The notes below the pieces were generated by a model. The model ran no database searches and was not told the DNA's origin. It saw nothing but the letters and a program-made list of their open reading frames with translations. From Echinicola sp. 20G (lineage in GTDB: Bacteria; Bacteroidota; Bacteroidia; Cytophagales; Cyclobacteriaceae): a stretch of DNA of 64,000 nucleotides. The translations under genes and the position numbers were made by a program. Shown here piece by piece: positions 49,381 to 59,160 of this stretch. Within the stretch, counting starts at the first letter, position 1. The number at the start of each line of letters is the position of its first letter. Where the stretch lies: assembly GCF_015533855.1 (NCBI RefSeq), contig NZ_AP024154.1, forward strand, positions 2,238,501 to 2,302,500, given 5' to 3'.

Positions 49381-51075
49381 ATGAAAGATTCGAGAATCAG
49401 AGGAGCTGAGATCGTAATCAAATCTTTGGTAGCTGAAAATTCCGAATATATTTTCGGTTATCCAGGAGGTGCCATCATGCCAGTTTATGATGCACTTTAT
49501 GATTACGCGGACCAAATCAAGCATGTACTGACAAGACATGAACAGGGAGCAATCCATGCAGCGCAAGGTTATGCGCGAGTCTCTGGAAAAGTCGGGGTCT
49601 GTATGGCTACTTCAGGGCCAGGTGCTACTAACCTGATCACAGGGATAGCAGATGCCATGATTGATAGCACTCCTCTGGTCTGCATTACGGGACAAGTGGC
49701 TTCGCCTTTGCTGGGAACGGATGCATTTCAGGAAACTGACGTGGTAGGTTTTTCCATGCCAGGAACTAAATGGAACATCCAAGTAAGAAGGGTAGAAGAC
49801 ATAGCTCCGGCTATAGCCAAAGGTTTTCATATTGCTAGATCAGGGAGACCGGGACCCGTTTTAATAGACATTACCAAGGATGCACAAAATGCCTTAGGAG
49901 AGTTTAATTATGTGCCTTGTCTTGGGATCAGGTCTTATCGTCCTTATCCAAAGGTCAATGAAAATAGTGTTGCAAAAGCAGCAGAAATAATTAACCAAGC
50001 TAAAAAACCCTATGTGTTGTATGGGCAAGGTGTTGTAATAGGGAAAGCAGAAGAAGAACTAAAGGCATTCTTGGACAAAAGTGGAATTCCTGCAGCTTGT
50101 ACCTTATTAGGATCAGGAGCTTTGGATGAAGATCATCCACAGTATGTAGGAAAATTGGGAATGCATGGTAACTATGCCCCAAACATGCTGACCAACCAAT
50201 GTGATGTCTTGATTGCTATAGGAATGCGTTTTGATGATAGGGTAACCGGGGACCTGAAACGTTATGCCAAACAAGCCAAGGTGATCCACTTGGAGCTTGA
50301 CAATGCGGAGATTAACAAGAATGTAAAATGCGAAGTATCTATACTTGGCAATTGTAAGGAAAGTTTACCTCTACTGACTGAAAAACTGAAAGAGAATTCT
50401 CATCAGGATTGGTTGAGCGAGTTTAGAAAGTTGGAAGAAAAAGAGAAAAGCGCTGTAGTTTCCTTGGACTTATTGCCCACTAAAACTGGCCTGACCATGG
50501 GGGAGGTTATTCGCTACGTGAACGACTTCAAAAAAGATGATGCCATTTTGGTAACTGACGTGGGACAGCACCAGATGATTGCTTGGAGGTACTTTAAGTA
50601 CAAAACTACTAGAACTCAGGTGACTTCTGGAGGTTTGGGGACAATGGGCTTTAGTTTGCCTGCGGCATTGGGGGCACAACTGGCAGATCTAAATCGCCAG
50701 GTGATTTGTGTAGTCGGTGATGGAGGTATACAGATGACTATTCAGGAATTTGGTACCATTATGCAAACACAAAGTCCTGTAAAGATTGTATTACTGAACA
50801 ACAATTTCTTGGGTATGGTAAGACAATGGCAGCAGTTGTTCTTTGATAAGCGTTATTCGTTTACAGAACTTGATAATCCTGATTTCATCAAGATTGCTGA
50901 AGCTTATAATATGAAAGCTTCTAAGGTTACGGAAAGGGATAATCTTCGAGATACTGTAGCAGAAATGATGGTGCATGACGGCCCTTATTTCCTTGAGGTA
51001 GTCGTTGAAAAAGAGGACAATGTGTTCCCTATGATTCCTACAGGATGTTCAGTAGAAGAAGTGAGATTAAGCTAA
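49381..51075 (+). CDS. ilvB: Acetolactate synthase, large (catalytic) subunit
   Basis: ThDP- and FAD-dependent enzyme (564 residues) condensing pyruvate with pyruvate or 2-oxobutyrate. GYPGGAIMPVYDAL and HEQGAIHAAQGYAR (catalytic Glu), FQETDVVGFSMP, and the ThDP motif VVGDGGIQMTIQEFGT ending in LLNNNFLGMVRQWQ are present. The small subunit follows 10 bases later. Confidence 0.97.
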   Translation: MKDSRIRGAEIVIKSLVAENSEYIFGYPGGAIMPVYDALYDYADQIKHVLTRHEQGAIHAAQGYARVSGKVGVCMATSGPGATNLITGIADAMIDSTPLVCITGQVASPLLGTDAFQETDVVGFSMPGTKWNIQVRRVEDIAPAIAKGFHIARSGRPGPVLIDITKDAQNALGEFNYVPCLGIRSYRPYPKVNENSVAKAAEIINQAKKPYVLYGQGVVIGKAEEELKAFLDKSGIPAACTLLGSGALDEDHPQYVGKLGMHGNYAPNMLTNQCDVLIAIGMRFDDRVTGDLKRYAKQAKVIHLELDNAEINKNVKCEVSILGNCKESLPLLTEKLKENSHQDWLSEFRKLEEKEKSAVVSLDLLPTKTGLTMGEVIRYVNDFKKDDAILVTDVGQHQMIAWRYFKYKTTRTQVTSGGLGTMGFSLPAALGAQLADLNRQVICVVGDGGIQMTIQEFGTIMQTQSPVKIVLLNNNFLGMVRQWQQLFFDKRYSFTELDNPDFIKIAEAYNMKASKVTERDNLRDTVAEMMVHDGPYFLEVVVEKEDNVFPMIPTGCSVEEVRLS

Positions 51076-51085
51076 GCCACATTTT

Positions 51086-51589
51086 ATGAATCGTTATACA
51101 ATATCCCTTTTTACGGAAAATTTCATAGGTATTCTTAATCGAGTAACTTTGATTTTTACTAGAAGAGGCGTGAATATAGATGCCCTTACTGCTTCTGAAA
51201 GTAAGGAAGATGGTGTGCACAGGATCACCATAGAAGTGACCACGACTGAAGAGCAGGTCATTCAGATTGTAAAGCAAACTGAAAAAATAATAGACGTCAT
51301 CAAGTCCTTTTATTACAAGGACGACGAAGTCGTTTACCAAGAGATCGCACTTTACAAAATTCCTATCAGCAGTCTTGATCCGGGCTTGGAAAAAGTCATC
51401 AGACAATATAATGCAAGGATCATTTCAGCAGAGAAGGAGTTTGTAGTGATCGAAATGACAGGCCACAAAGAAGACACTAAAGCACTGCTGGAAATTTTGA
51501 AGGATTTCAGTATCCTTGAATTTGCCAGATCAGGCAGGGTGGCGGTGGCCAAACCAATGGGAACAATTGAACAATACTTAAATAATTAA
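51086..51589 (+). CDS. ilvN: Acetolactate synthase, small (regulatory) subunit
   Basis: ACT-domain regulatory subunit of 167 residues (YTISLFTENFIGILNRVTLIFTRRGVNIDALTASES), which gives the enzyme its activity and valine feedback. The second half (EKVIRQYNARIISAEKEFVVIEMTG) is the usual C-terminal domain. The order ilvB-ilvN-ilvC is conserved. Confidence 0.96.
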   Translation: MNRYTISLFTENFIGILNRVTLIFTRRGVNIDALTASESKEDGVHRITIEVTTTEEQVIQIVKQTEKIIDVIKSFYYKDDEVVYQEIALYKIPISSLDPGLEKVIRQYNARIISAEKEFVVIEMTGHKEDTKALLEILKDFSILEFARSGRVAVAKPMGTIEQYLNN

Positions 51590-51600
51590 AATTAGAAACA

Positions 51601-52644
51601 ATGAAACTGAAATTCGGAACAGTTGAAGAAGATGTAGTAACAAGAGAAGAATTTCCTCTTGAGAAAGCCAGAGAAGTACTTAAAGACGAAGTGATTGCTG
51701 TATTGGGCTATGGTGTACAAGGTCCAGGTCAAGCACTTAACTTGAAAGATAATGGTTTTAATGTAATCGTTGGTCAGCGTAAAGATTCCAAAACTTGGGA
51801 TAAAGCCGTAGCTGACGGTTGGGTTCCTGGTGAGACGCTTTTTGAATTGGAAGAAGCCTGTGAAAAAGGTACTATCCTTCAGTTCTTGCTTTCTGATGCA
51901 GGTCAGATCGCCCTTTGGCCAACTGTAAAGAAACACCTTTCTCCAGGTAAGGCTTTGTATTTCTCTCACGGTTTCGGTGTGACTTACAATGACCAGACTG
52001 GTATCATTCCTCCAAAGGATGTTGATGTGATTTTGGTGGCTCCTAAGGGTTCTGGTACTTCCTTGAGAAGAATGTTCGTAGAAGGTAGAGGTTTGAACTC
52101 TTCTTTCGCGATCTACCAAGATGCTACTGGTAAAGCTAGAGAAAGAGTGATTGCTTTAGGTATCGGAGTAGGTTCTGGTTACTTATTTGAAACTGATTTC
52201 TACAGAGAAGTGACTTCTGACCTTACAGGTGAGAGAGGTACTTTGATGGGAGCTATCCAAGGAATCTTTGCCGCTCAGTACGAAGTATTGAGAGAAAACG
52301 GTCACTCTCCTTCTGAGGCTTTCAACGAGACTGTTGAAGAATTGACTCAGAGTTTGATGCCTTTGGTAGCTGAGAACGGTATGGACTGGATGTATGCTAA
52401 CTGTTCTACTACTGCACAAAGAGGTGCTTTGGATTGGTGGAAGCCATTCAGAGATGCATCTAAGCCAGTATTCGAAGATCTTTACAAAAGCGTTAAAGAT
52501 GGTAAGGAAGCTGCTAAGTCTATCGAGTCTAACAGTAAGTCTGACTACAGAGTGAAGCTGGAAGAAGAGTTGAAGGAGCTAAGAGAGTCTGAAATGTGGC
52601 AAGCTGGTGCTACAGTTCGTAAACTGAGACCAGAGAACAATTAA
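51601..52644 (+). CDS. ilvC: Ketol-acid reductoisomerase
   Basis: NADPH- and Mg-dependent enzyme of 347 residues. N-terminal Rossmann motif VLGYGVQGPGQALNLKDNG and GQRKDS, then LVAPKGSGTSLRRMF and the helical domain with SDLTGERGTLMGAIQG and the metal-binding acidic residues. Codon choice (GGT, TCT, GCT, ACT, CGT/AGA) is more uniform than in its neighbours, suggesting high expression. A 167-base gap with hairpins separates it from leuC. Confidence 0.96.
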   Translation: MKLKFGTVEEDVVTREEFPLEKAREVLKDEVIAVLGYGVQGPGQALNLKDNGFNVIVGQRKDSKTWDKAVADGWVPGETLFELEEACEKGTILQFLLSDAGQIALWPTVKKHLSPGKALYFSHGFGVTYNDQTGIIPPKDVDVILVAPKGSGTSLRRMFVEGRGLNSSFAIYQDATGKARERVIALGIGVGSGYLFETDFYREVTSDLTGERGTLMGAIQGIFAAQYEVLRENGHSPSEAFNETVEELTQSLMPLVAENGMDWMYANCSTTAQRGALDWWKPFRDASKPVFEDLYKSVKDGKEAAKSIESNSKSDYRVKLEEELKELRESEMWQAGATVRKLRPENN

Positions 52645-52655
52645 TATACTTTAAA

Positions 52656-52779
52656 GGAAAGTCTCTGGAATAAAATGAACGATATGATTGTTTAAGAGTA
52701 AAATAGAGACTTTCCCTAATTCCGATTAAAATCGGGACGGGAGGAATAGGAGAAAGAGATCACTCTGGTTCCTATTCCT
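52656..52779. repeat. Cluster of three inverted repeats between ilvC and leuC
   Basis: GGAAAGTCTCT (52656-52666) with AGAGACTTTCC (52705-52715); CCGAT (52722-52726) with ATCGG (52731-52735); AGGAATAGGA (52742-52751) with TCCTATTCCT (52770-52779). All are perfect. No T run follows, so they are not ordinary terminators. They may stabilise or process the long message or be a remnant element. Confidence 0.6.
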
Positions 52780-52811
52780 TCTGAAGTTTAAGATGATTGA
52801 TAACAGAAGCG

Positions 52812-54209
52812 ATGGAAAAGAAAACATTATTTGACAAAGTATGGGACGCTCACGTGGTGAAGTCAGTCCCTGATGGACCTGATGTGTTTTTCATAGATAA
52901 ACACTTTATCCATGAAGTAACCAGCCCGGTCGCCTTCCTTAACCTAGAAAAAAGAGGCAACAAAGTTCTCTTCCCTGAGAGAACGGTAGCCACCCCTGAT
53001 CACAACGTTCCCACCATCGATCAGGACAAGACTATCAAAGATAAACTTTCTCGCATGCAGGTAGAAAAGCTGCGTGAGAACTGTAAGAAATACAATATTG
53101 AATTACACGATCTGGGTACAGATCATCACGGTATCGTTCACGTAATTGGTCCGGAATTGGGTATTACCCAGCCAGGTATGACCATTGTATGTGGAGATAG
53201 CCACACTTCTACACACGGTGCATTTGGAGCGATTGCTTTCGGTATCGGTACTTCCGAAGTTGAAATGGTATTTGCGTCACAGTGTATCATGCAGTCCAAG
53301 CCTAAACGTATGAGAATTACTGTGGATGGCGAGCTGCACAAAGGTGTTACTTCTAAAGACATCATTCTTTATATCATCTCTAAAATCTCTGCCAGTGGTG
53401 GTACTGGTTATTTCATTGAATATGCCGGTTCGGCTATTCAAAGCTTAAGTATGGAAGCAAGGATGACCATCTGTAACATGAGTATTGAAATGGGTGCTCG
53501 TGGTGGTTTGATTGCTCCAGATGAAACGACATTTAATTACCTTAAAGGAAAAGAGCATGCTCCCAAAGGTGAAGATTGGGACAAAGCTTTAGCTTACTGG
53601 AAGACTCTCAAAACCGATAAAGGTGCTGAGTTTGACCTTGAATATGCTTATGATGCTGCTGATATTGAACCAATGATTACCTATGGCACCAATCCTGGCA
53701 TGGGGATCAAGATCAAGGACAATATTCCTACCACTGATGGTATGGAAGGTAGCAATAAGAAATCCTATATTAAGTCACTTGATTATATGGGATTTGCTCC
53801 TGGTGAGCCAATCAAAGGAAAGAAAATTGATTATGTTTTCGTGGGTAGCTGTACCAACGGAAGAATTGAAGATATCCGTGCTGTAGCTGAGTTTGTGAAA
53901 GGCAAAAAGAAGGCGGATAATATTACGGCTTGGATAGTTCCTGGTTCTAGAGAGGTGGAAAAGCAGGCCATCGAAGAAGGCCTTGTAGGCGTTTTGGAAG
54001 AAGCAGGGTTTAAACTTAGACAGCCAGGCTGTTCTGCTTGTTTGGCCATGAATGATGATAAGATTCCAGCAGGAAAGTATGCAGTATCTACTTCCAATAG
54101 GAATTTCGAAGGTCGTCAAGGGCCTGGAGCAAGAACCCTTTTGGCTTCTCCTTTGACTGTGGCGGCAGTAGCCATTACAGGTGAAGTAACCGATCCAAGA
54201 GAACTATAA
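52812..54209 (+). CDS. leuC: 3-isopropylmalate dehydratase, large subunit
   Basis: Aconitase-family Fe-S enzyme (465 residues from ATG 52812; an upstream in-frame TTG at 52797 is less likely). Cluster cysteines are in [14 protein letters not shown] and [38 protein letters not shown] is typical of LeuC. Works as a heterodimer with leuD, 19 bases downstream; it could also act on citramalate. Confidence 0.97.
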   Translation: MEKKTLFDKVWDAHVVKSVPDGPDVFFIDKHFIHEVTSPVAFLNLEKRGNKVLFPERTVATPDHNVPTIDQDKTIKDKLSRMQVEKLRENCKKYNIELHDLGTDHHGIVHVIGPELGITQPGMTIVCGDSHTSTHGAFGAIAFGIGTSEVEMVFASQCIMQSKPKRMRITVDGELHKGVTSKDIILYIISKISASGGTGYFIEYAGSAIQSLSMEARMTICNMSIEMGARGGLIAPDETTFNYLKGKEHAPKGEDWDKALAYWKTLKTDKGAEFDLEYAYDAADIEPMITYGTNPGMGIKIKDNIPTTDGMEGSNKKSYIKSLDYMGFAPGEPIKGKKIDYVFVGSCTNGRIEDIRAVAEFVKGKKKADNITAWIVPGSREVEKQAIEEGLVGVLEEAGFKLRQPGCSACLAMNDDKIPAGKYAVSTSNRNFEGRQGPGARTLLASPLTVAAVAITGEVTDPREL

Positions 54210-54228
54210 TCATCTAAATTGATCAAAA

Positions 54229-54819
54229 ATGGCTTACGATAAGTTTAATATATTAAAAAGCACCGTGGTTCCTTTGCCAACAGAAAATGTGGACACGGAT
54301 CAGATAATTCCTGCAAGGTTCTTGAAAGCTACTGAAAGAGCAGGTTTCGGCGATAACTTGTTCAGGGATTGGAGATATGATAGTGAAGGAAACCCTAAGG
54401 CGGATTTCGTGCTTAATGACGCTACTTACTCTGGTAAGGTGTTGGTAGCAGGAAAGAACTTCGGTTCAGGATCCAGTAGAGAGCATGCAGCTTGGGCCAT
54501 CTATGACTATGGCTTCAGATGTGTGGTTTCTAGCTTCTTTGCGGATATCTTCAAAAATAACTCTTTGAACATTGGAATACTACCTGTAACGGTGACTCCT
54601 GAATTTTTGGATGAAATCTTTGCCGAAGTAGAGAAAGATCCGAGCACGGAAGTAGAAGTGGATATCAATACACAGACCATTACGTTGTTGAGCACTGGTA
54701 GATCAGAATCTTTTGATATCAATTCCTATAAAAAGGAAAACATGAAAAATGGTTTTGATGATATCGATTATCTATTGAACATCAAGGAAGATATCGTTGC
54801 TTTCGAAGCAAGCAAATAA
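54229..54819 (+). CDS. leuD: 3-isopropylmalate dehydratase, small subunit
   Basis: Swivel-domain subunit (196 residues). VPLPTENVDTDQIIPARFLK and GKNFGSGSSREHAAWAIYDYGFRCVVSSFF match LeuD. Partner of leuC; the next gene starts 13 bases later. Confidence 0.97.
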   Translation: MAYDKFNILKSTVVPLPTENVDTDQIIPARFLKATERAGFGDNLFRDWRYDSEGNPKADFVLNDATYSGKVLVAGKNFGSGSSREHAAWAIYDYGFRCVVSSFFADIFKNNSLNIGILPVTVTPEFLDEIFAEVEKDPSTEVEVDINTQTITLLSTGRSESFDINSYKKENMKNGFDDIDYLLNIKEDIVAFEASK

Positions 54820-54832
54820 TAACTAAAGAGAC

Positions 54833-56416
54833 ATGCGTCTTCATAAGAAAATAGAAATCATGGATACCACACTGAGGGATGGTGAACAGACCTCAGGTGT
54901 GTCCTTTTTGCCTTCTGAAAAGCTTCAGATAGCCAAGCTGCTATTGGAAGAATTGAAGGTAGATAGGATAGAGGTAGCATCTGCCAGGGTTTCTGAGGGG
55001 GAGCTGGAAGGGGTGAAGAAAATCACGCATTGGGCTTCTGAAAAAGGATACTTGGATAGGGTGGAGGTTTTGGGCTTTGTGGACACGCCCGCCTCTGTGG
55101 ACTGGTTGGTCTTGGCGGGAGCTAAAGTATTGAACCTGCTGACCAAAGGGTCACTCAATCACCTTACCTACCAACTAAAGAAAACTCCTGAGCAACATTT
55201 TGCTGATATTGCGAAATGCATTGAATATGCTTCATCAAAAGGCATAGCGGTAAATGTGTACTTGGAAGATTGGAGTAGTGGGATGCGTAAGTCCAAGGAT
55301 TACACCATCAGTTTAATTGACTTTTTGGTGAGTCAAGAGGTGAAGCGGATTATGCTTCCTGATACTTTGGGGCTTCTAAAGCCTGAAGAAGTAAGGACTT
55401 TTGTAAAGGAGGTTACCAGCAAATATCCCGATATCCATTTTGACTTTCATGCCCACAATGATTACGATCTCTCTGTAGCCAATGTATTGGAAGCTGTAAA
55501 CCATGGGATTTCCGGAATTCACAGTACCATCAATGGCTTGGGCGAACGAGCTGGAAATGCACCCTTAGAGAGTATCGTGGCTAGTATCACGGATTTCACA
55601 GATTTTAAGCTGAATGTTCAGGAGAACAAAATCTACCGGATCAGTAAGTTGGTAGAGCAGTTTTCTGGACTTCATATACCCTCAAACAAACCAGTAGTCG
55701 GTGAAAATGTCTTTACCCAAACAGCAGGAATTCATGCTGATGGAGACAATAAGAAAAACCTTTACTACAATGATTTGCTTCCAGAACGCTTCGGAAGAAC
55801 AAGGAAGTATGCACTAGGGAAAACATCAGGTAAAGCCAATATCCTGAAAAATCTGATGGAGTTAGGGATTTCCCTAGAGCCTGAGGAGCTTAGTAAAGTG
55901 ACCCAAAAGATCATCGAATTAGGAGATCGTAAAGAAAGGGTTACAACGGAGGATTTGCCTTATATCATTTCGGATGTTTTACAGAACAATAGTATCAAAA
56001 AGGATATCCTCATTGAAGGATATCATATGACCCATTCCAAAGGACTTAAGCCGACAGTACAATTAAGGCTTAAGGTGAAAGACCAATTTTATGAAGCACA
56101 TGCTTCAGGAAATGGGCAGTTTGATTCTTTTATGCTGGCATTGCATAAAATATACAAGTCACTCAATAAAACTCTGCCCAAGTTGACAGACTTTAGTGTA
56201 AGTATCCCTCCTGGAGGAAAGACCGATGCTTTTGTAGAAACTGTAATCACTTGGGACTATGGTAGGATTATCAAGACCAAAGGTCTTGATAGTGACCAGA
56301 CTGTGGCGGCAATGATGGCCACAGAAAAAATGCTCAACATCATTGAACAAATGAATATAGGAAAAACAGAAAATACGAACTTATATGGAAATGAATTTAG
56401 CGCTACTGCCAGGTGA
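54833..56416 (+). CDS. 2-isopropylmalate synthase / (R)-citramalate synthase-like protein
   Basis: HMGL-family acyl transferase of 527 residues with [16 protein letters not shown] (metal and catalytic residues), [34 protein letters not shown] and [11 protein letters not shown], then a C-terminal LeuA dimer/regulatory domain (~370-520). It is the only LeuA-type gene in this operon. LeuA and CimA proteins share these motifs, so substrate (2-ketoisovalerate or pyruvate) is undetermined; the position beside leuC, leuD and leuB fits both. It overlaps leuB by 32 bases. Confidence 0.9.
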   Translation: MRLHKKIEIMDTTLRDGEQTSGVSFLPSEKLQIAKLLLEELKVDRIEVASARVSEGELEGVKKITHWASEKGYLDRVEVLGFVDTPASVDWLVLAGAKVLNLLTKGSLNHLTYQLKKTPEQHFADIAKCIEYASSKGIAVNVYLEDWSSGMRKSKDYTISLIDFLVSQEVKRIMLPDTLGLLKPEEVRTFVKEVTSKYPDIHFDFHAHNDYDLSVANVLEAVNHGISGIHSTINGLGERAGNAPLESIVASITDFTDFKLNVQENKIYRISKLVEQFSGLHIPSNKPVVGENVFTQTAGIHADGDNKKNLYYNDLLPERFGRTRKYALGKTSGKANILKNLMELGISLEPEELSKVTQKIIELGDRKERVTTEDLPYIISDVLQNNSIKKDILIEGYHMTHSKGLKPTVQLRLKVKDQFYEAHASGNGQFDSFMLALHKIYKSLNKTLPKLTDFSVSIPPGGKTDAFVETVITWDYGRIIKTKGLDSDQTVAAMMATEKMLNIIEQMNIGKTENTNLYGNEFSATAR

Positions 56417-57452
56417 TGGCATTGGCCCTGAAGTAATCGATCAGGCTGTGAAAGTGGTCAAAGCCGTTGGAAAGAAATTTGGCCATACCATTACTTTTAA
56501 AGAAGCCATTGTGGGTGCGGCAGCTATTGATGCTACTGGTAGCCCATATCCAGACGAAACACATGAAGTTTGTGTGCAATCTGATGCAGTTCTATTTGGA
56601 GCAATTGGTGACCCAAAGTATGATAATGATCCTAAGGCTAAAGTTAGACCTGAGCAGGGTTTATTGGCCATGAGAAAGAAATTGGGTCTGTTCTCTAACG
56701 TGAGACCTACTTTTACTTTTCCTTCATTGATTCATAAATCTCCTTTGAAGAAAGACCGTATTGAAGGCACTGATTTGGTGTTTTTGAGAGAGCTTACAGG
56801 TGGTATTTATTTTGGTGAGCCAAGAGGTAGAAATGAGCAAGGTACCAAGGCTTTTGATACCAATGTTTATACCAAAGAAGAGATCACTCGACTAGCAAGA
56901 ATGGGCTTTGAATTCGCTCAGAAAAGAAGAAAGTTGCTTACTTGTGTGGACAAAGCCAACGTTTTGGCTACTTCCAGACTTTGGAGAGAAACAGTACAGG
57001 AATTGGAGCCCGAGTATCCTGATGTAAAAGTAGAGTATGAATTTGTGGATGCAGTAGCGATGAGGTTGATCCAATGGCCTAAGGCTTATGATGTGTTGAT
57101 CACCGAAAACTTGTTTGGTGATATTTTAACAGATGAGGCAAGTGTTATCTCGGGTTCTATGGGATTGATGCCTTCTGCCTCATTAGGTACAGATGTCAAA
57201 TTGTTTGAACCTATTCATGGTTCTTATCCTCAAGCGGCTGGCAAAGATATTGCCAACCCATTGGCAACGGTGCTTTCAGCTGCGATGATGTTCGAATATG
57301 CATTTGATTTGAAAGATGAAGCAAAAGCCATTTCTGATGCAGTTAACCTTTCTTTAGCTGAAGGAATAGTGACAGAGGATATTGCTGAAGGAGAGAAGGC
57401 CTATAAAACATCTGAAGTGGGTGATTGGCTAGCAGAGCAGATTTTGAAATAA
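56385..57452 (+). CDS. leuB: 3-isopropylmalate dehydrogenase
   Basis: NAD-dependent beta-decarboxylating dehydrogenase (355 residues). [20 protein letters not shown], the substrate-binding RPTFTF and [29 protein letters not shown] and [20 protein letters not shown] are complete. ATG 56385 and ATG 56391 are both possible; either overlaps the leuA-like gene by about 30 bases, indicating coupled translation. Last gene of the operon. Confidence 0.97.
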   Translation: MEMNLALLPGDGIGPEVIDQAVKVVKAVGKKFGHTITFKEAIVGAAAIDATGSPYPDETHEVCVQSDAVLFGAIGDPKYDNDPKAKVRPEQGLLAMRKKLGLFSNVRPTFTFPSLIHKSPLKKDRIEGTDLVFLRELTGGIYFGEPRGRNEQGTKAFDTNVYTKEEITRLARMGFEFAQKRRKLLTCVDKANVLATSRLWRETVQELEPEYPDVKVEYEFVDAVAMRLIQWPKAYDVLITENLFGDILTDEASVISGSMGLMPSASLGTDVKLFEPIHGSYPQAAGKDIANPLATVLSAAMMFEYAFDLKDEAKAISDAVNLSLAEGIVTEDIAEGEKAYKTSEVGDWLAEQILK

Positions 57453-57482
57453 TGATTTTGCCATTGATATGATTAGTTGAAG

Positions 57483-57508
57483 ACGGAGTCCATTTGGACT
57501 CCGTTTTT
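57483..57508 (+). terminator. Intrinsic terminator ending the ilv-leu operon
   Basis: ACGGAGTCC (57483-57491) pairs with GGACTCCGT (57496-57504), followed by TTTT. GC-rich and perfect. Confidence 0.94.
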
Positions 57509-57663
57509 CGTTTAAGCCTTCTTTGCTGTAAAAAAATAGGTTCTAAGTTTTATAAATTGAACAATGGGTCATTTACTGTCAATTTTTAAGGTTGGCCTTT
57601 GTCGTTCTTTTGTTTTTCATAAGTTGGTTGTAATTTGATCATAAAGATTGAAATGCTTTAAAA

Positions 57664-58191
57664 ATGGAAAGAAAAGTAATTCTCTATATCGCTATGAGCT
57701 TGGACGGCTTTATTGCCAAAGATGATGATAATATTGATTTTTTGTCAAAGGTTGAGGTGCCTGGAGAGGATTATGGGTACGAAGACTTTCAGAGAAACGT
57801 TGACACCCTTATTTGGGGAAGAAAGACTTATGACAAATTGCTTTCTTTTGGAATCCCTTTTCCTCATAAGAATAAGAAGTGTTATGTTTTGTCTAAGACG
57901 CTTTCTGGTAAAAATGAAGATGTTGAATTTTATGGAGGGAGTTTAACTGAATTGATTACAGCTCTAAAAAGAAAGGAAGGAAAGCATATTTATTGTGATG
58001 GAGGGGGAGAAGTGGTGTTCAGCCTATTAAAGGAAAAATTGATAAATAAAATGGTGGTTTCTGTTATTCCTTATCTAGTGGGGCATGGAGTGAGGCTCTT
58101 TAAAGATGGTAGGCCAGAACAAGATATTGAATTGACCAAAAGCATAGCCTATCCTTCCGGGTTGGTACAACTATGGTATGACATGAAATAA
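57664..58191 (+). CDS. Dihydrofolate reductase family (RibD C-terminal-like) protein
   Basis: Reductase-fold protein of 175 residues beginning VILYIAMSLDGFIAKDDDNIDFL, with DTLIWGRKTYDKLL and IYCDGGGEVVFSLLKEKLINKM. It belongs to the RibD C-terminal/YwjB group of NADPH reductases and is not a true FolA. Substrate unknown. Transcribed alone, with a terminator directly at its stop codon. Confidence 0.9.
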   Translation: MERKVILYIAMSLDGFIAKDDDNIDFLSKVEVPGEDYGYEDFQRNVDTLIWGRKTYDKLLSFGIPFPHKNKKCYVLSKTLSGKNEDVEFYGGSLTELITALKRKEGKHIYCDGGGEVVFSLLKEKLINKMVVSVIPYLVGHGVRLFKDGRPEQDIELTKSIAYPSGLVQLWYDMK

Positions 58192-58217
58192 AAAAAGCTC
58201 CTTAAGGAGCTTTTTTT
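58190..58217. terminator. Bidirectional terminator between the reductase gene and fabI
   Basis: AAAAAAGCTCCTT and AAGGAGCTTTTTT (58192-58217) form a perfect palindrome. It serves both convergent genes; the fabI stop codon follows immediately. Confidence 0.93.
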
Positions 58218-58218
58218 A

Positions 58219-59037
58219 TTATTTTTCATCGACAAGTTTTTCCATAATCTCCTCGGAGATTCCGGTGCACGAGTACCCTCCATCGTGATAGAGGTTTTGC
58301 ATGGTAACCATTCTGGTATAGTCAGAGAACATTGTTACAATATATTCAGCACAAGCTTCAGCAGAAGCATTTCCAAGCGGAGACAATGACTCGGCGAAAT
58401 TAAAGAAAGAACTGAAACCTCCAATGCCAGATCCTGCTGTGGTCACAGTAGGAGATTGGGAGATTGTATTGACCCTTACTTTTTTGTTTTTACCAAATCT
58501 GTATCCAAAACCTCTGGCAATACTCTCCAAAAGGGCTTTGGCATCTGCCATGTCCGTATAGAAAGGGTAAACTCTTTGTGCTGCGATATATGAAAGCCCA
58601 ACGATAGAACCCCATTCGTTCATGATATCCATCTTTTCGGCTACCTGCATCATTTTGTGGAAAGATAATGCCGAAATATCATAGGACTTCATCGCCCAAT
58701 CATAGTTAAGGTCACCATATTCACGTCCTTTTCGAATGTTTGGAGACATTCCTATAGAGTGTAGGAGGAAGTCGAAGTTACCTCCAAGATATTCTTTGGC
58801 TTCCGCATAAAGTTTTTCGATATCTTCTACCGAAGTGGCATCAGCTGGGATTACGATAGTGTCACATTCCTTTGCCAGTTCGTTAATGGCGCCCATTCTC
58901 ATGGCGATTGGGGCATTGGTCAGGACAAATTTAGCTCCCTGCTCTTTTGCCTTAAGAGCGGTTTTCCAGGCTATGGAATTTTCATCCAAAGCGCCTGTGA
59001 TAATTCCTTTTTTTCCTTTCAGTAGATTCTCAGGCAT
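58219..59037 (-). CDS. fabI: Enoyl-[acyl-carrier-protein] reductase (FabI type)
   Basis: NADH-dependent last step of fatty-acid elongation (272 residues). Short-chain dehydrogenase fold with the FabI cofactor motif GIITGALDENSIAW, LLHSIGMSPN, and the catalytic region SYIAAQRVYPFYTDMADAKALLE, where the two Tyr and the Lys match the FabI Tyr-x6-Tyr-x6-Lys pattern closely. Flanked by recN on the same strand, 123 bases downstream, with its own promoter upstream. Confidence 0.94.
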   Translation of the reverse strand: MPENLLKGKKGIITGALDENSIAWKTALKAKEQGAKFVLTNAPIAMRMGAINELAKECDTIVIPADATSVEDIEKLYAEAKEYLGGNFDFLLHSIGMSPNIRKGREYGDLNYDWAMKSYDISALSFHKMMQVAEKMDIMNEWGSIVGLSYIAAQRVYPFYTDMADAKALLESIARGFGYRFGKNKKVRVNTISQSPTVTTAGSGIGGFSSFFNFAESLSPLGNASAEACAEYIVTMFSDYTRMVTMQNLYHDGGYSCTGISEEIMEKLVDEK

Positions 59038-59160
59038 GATATATTTTTTTATTGATTTCGCTTATTAATCCGTAAAAATAAATAAAATTTTACCCAAACA
59101 GATGAGATCGTATTGATAAATCTGTTTTTGACATGTCTAATGTGTTGTGATACAGCAATA

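Noticed and set aside
51592..52119. Open frame of 175 codons antisense to ilvC
   Set aside because: Complement of a strongly codon-biased gene; no family features and no start context.
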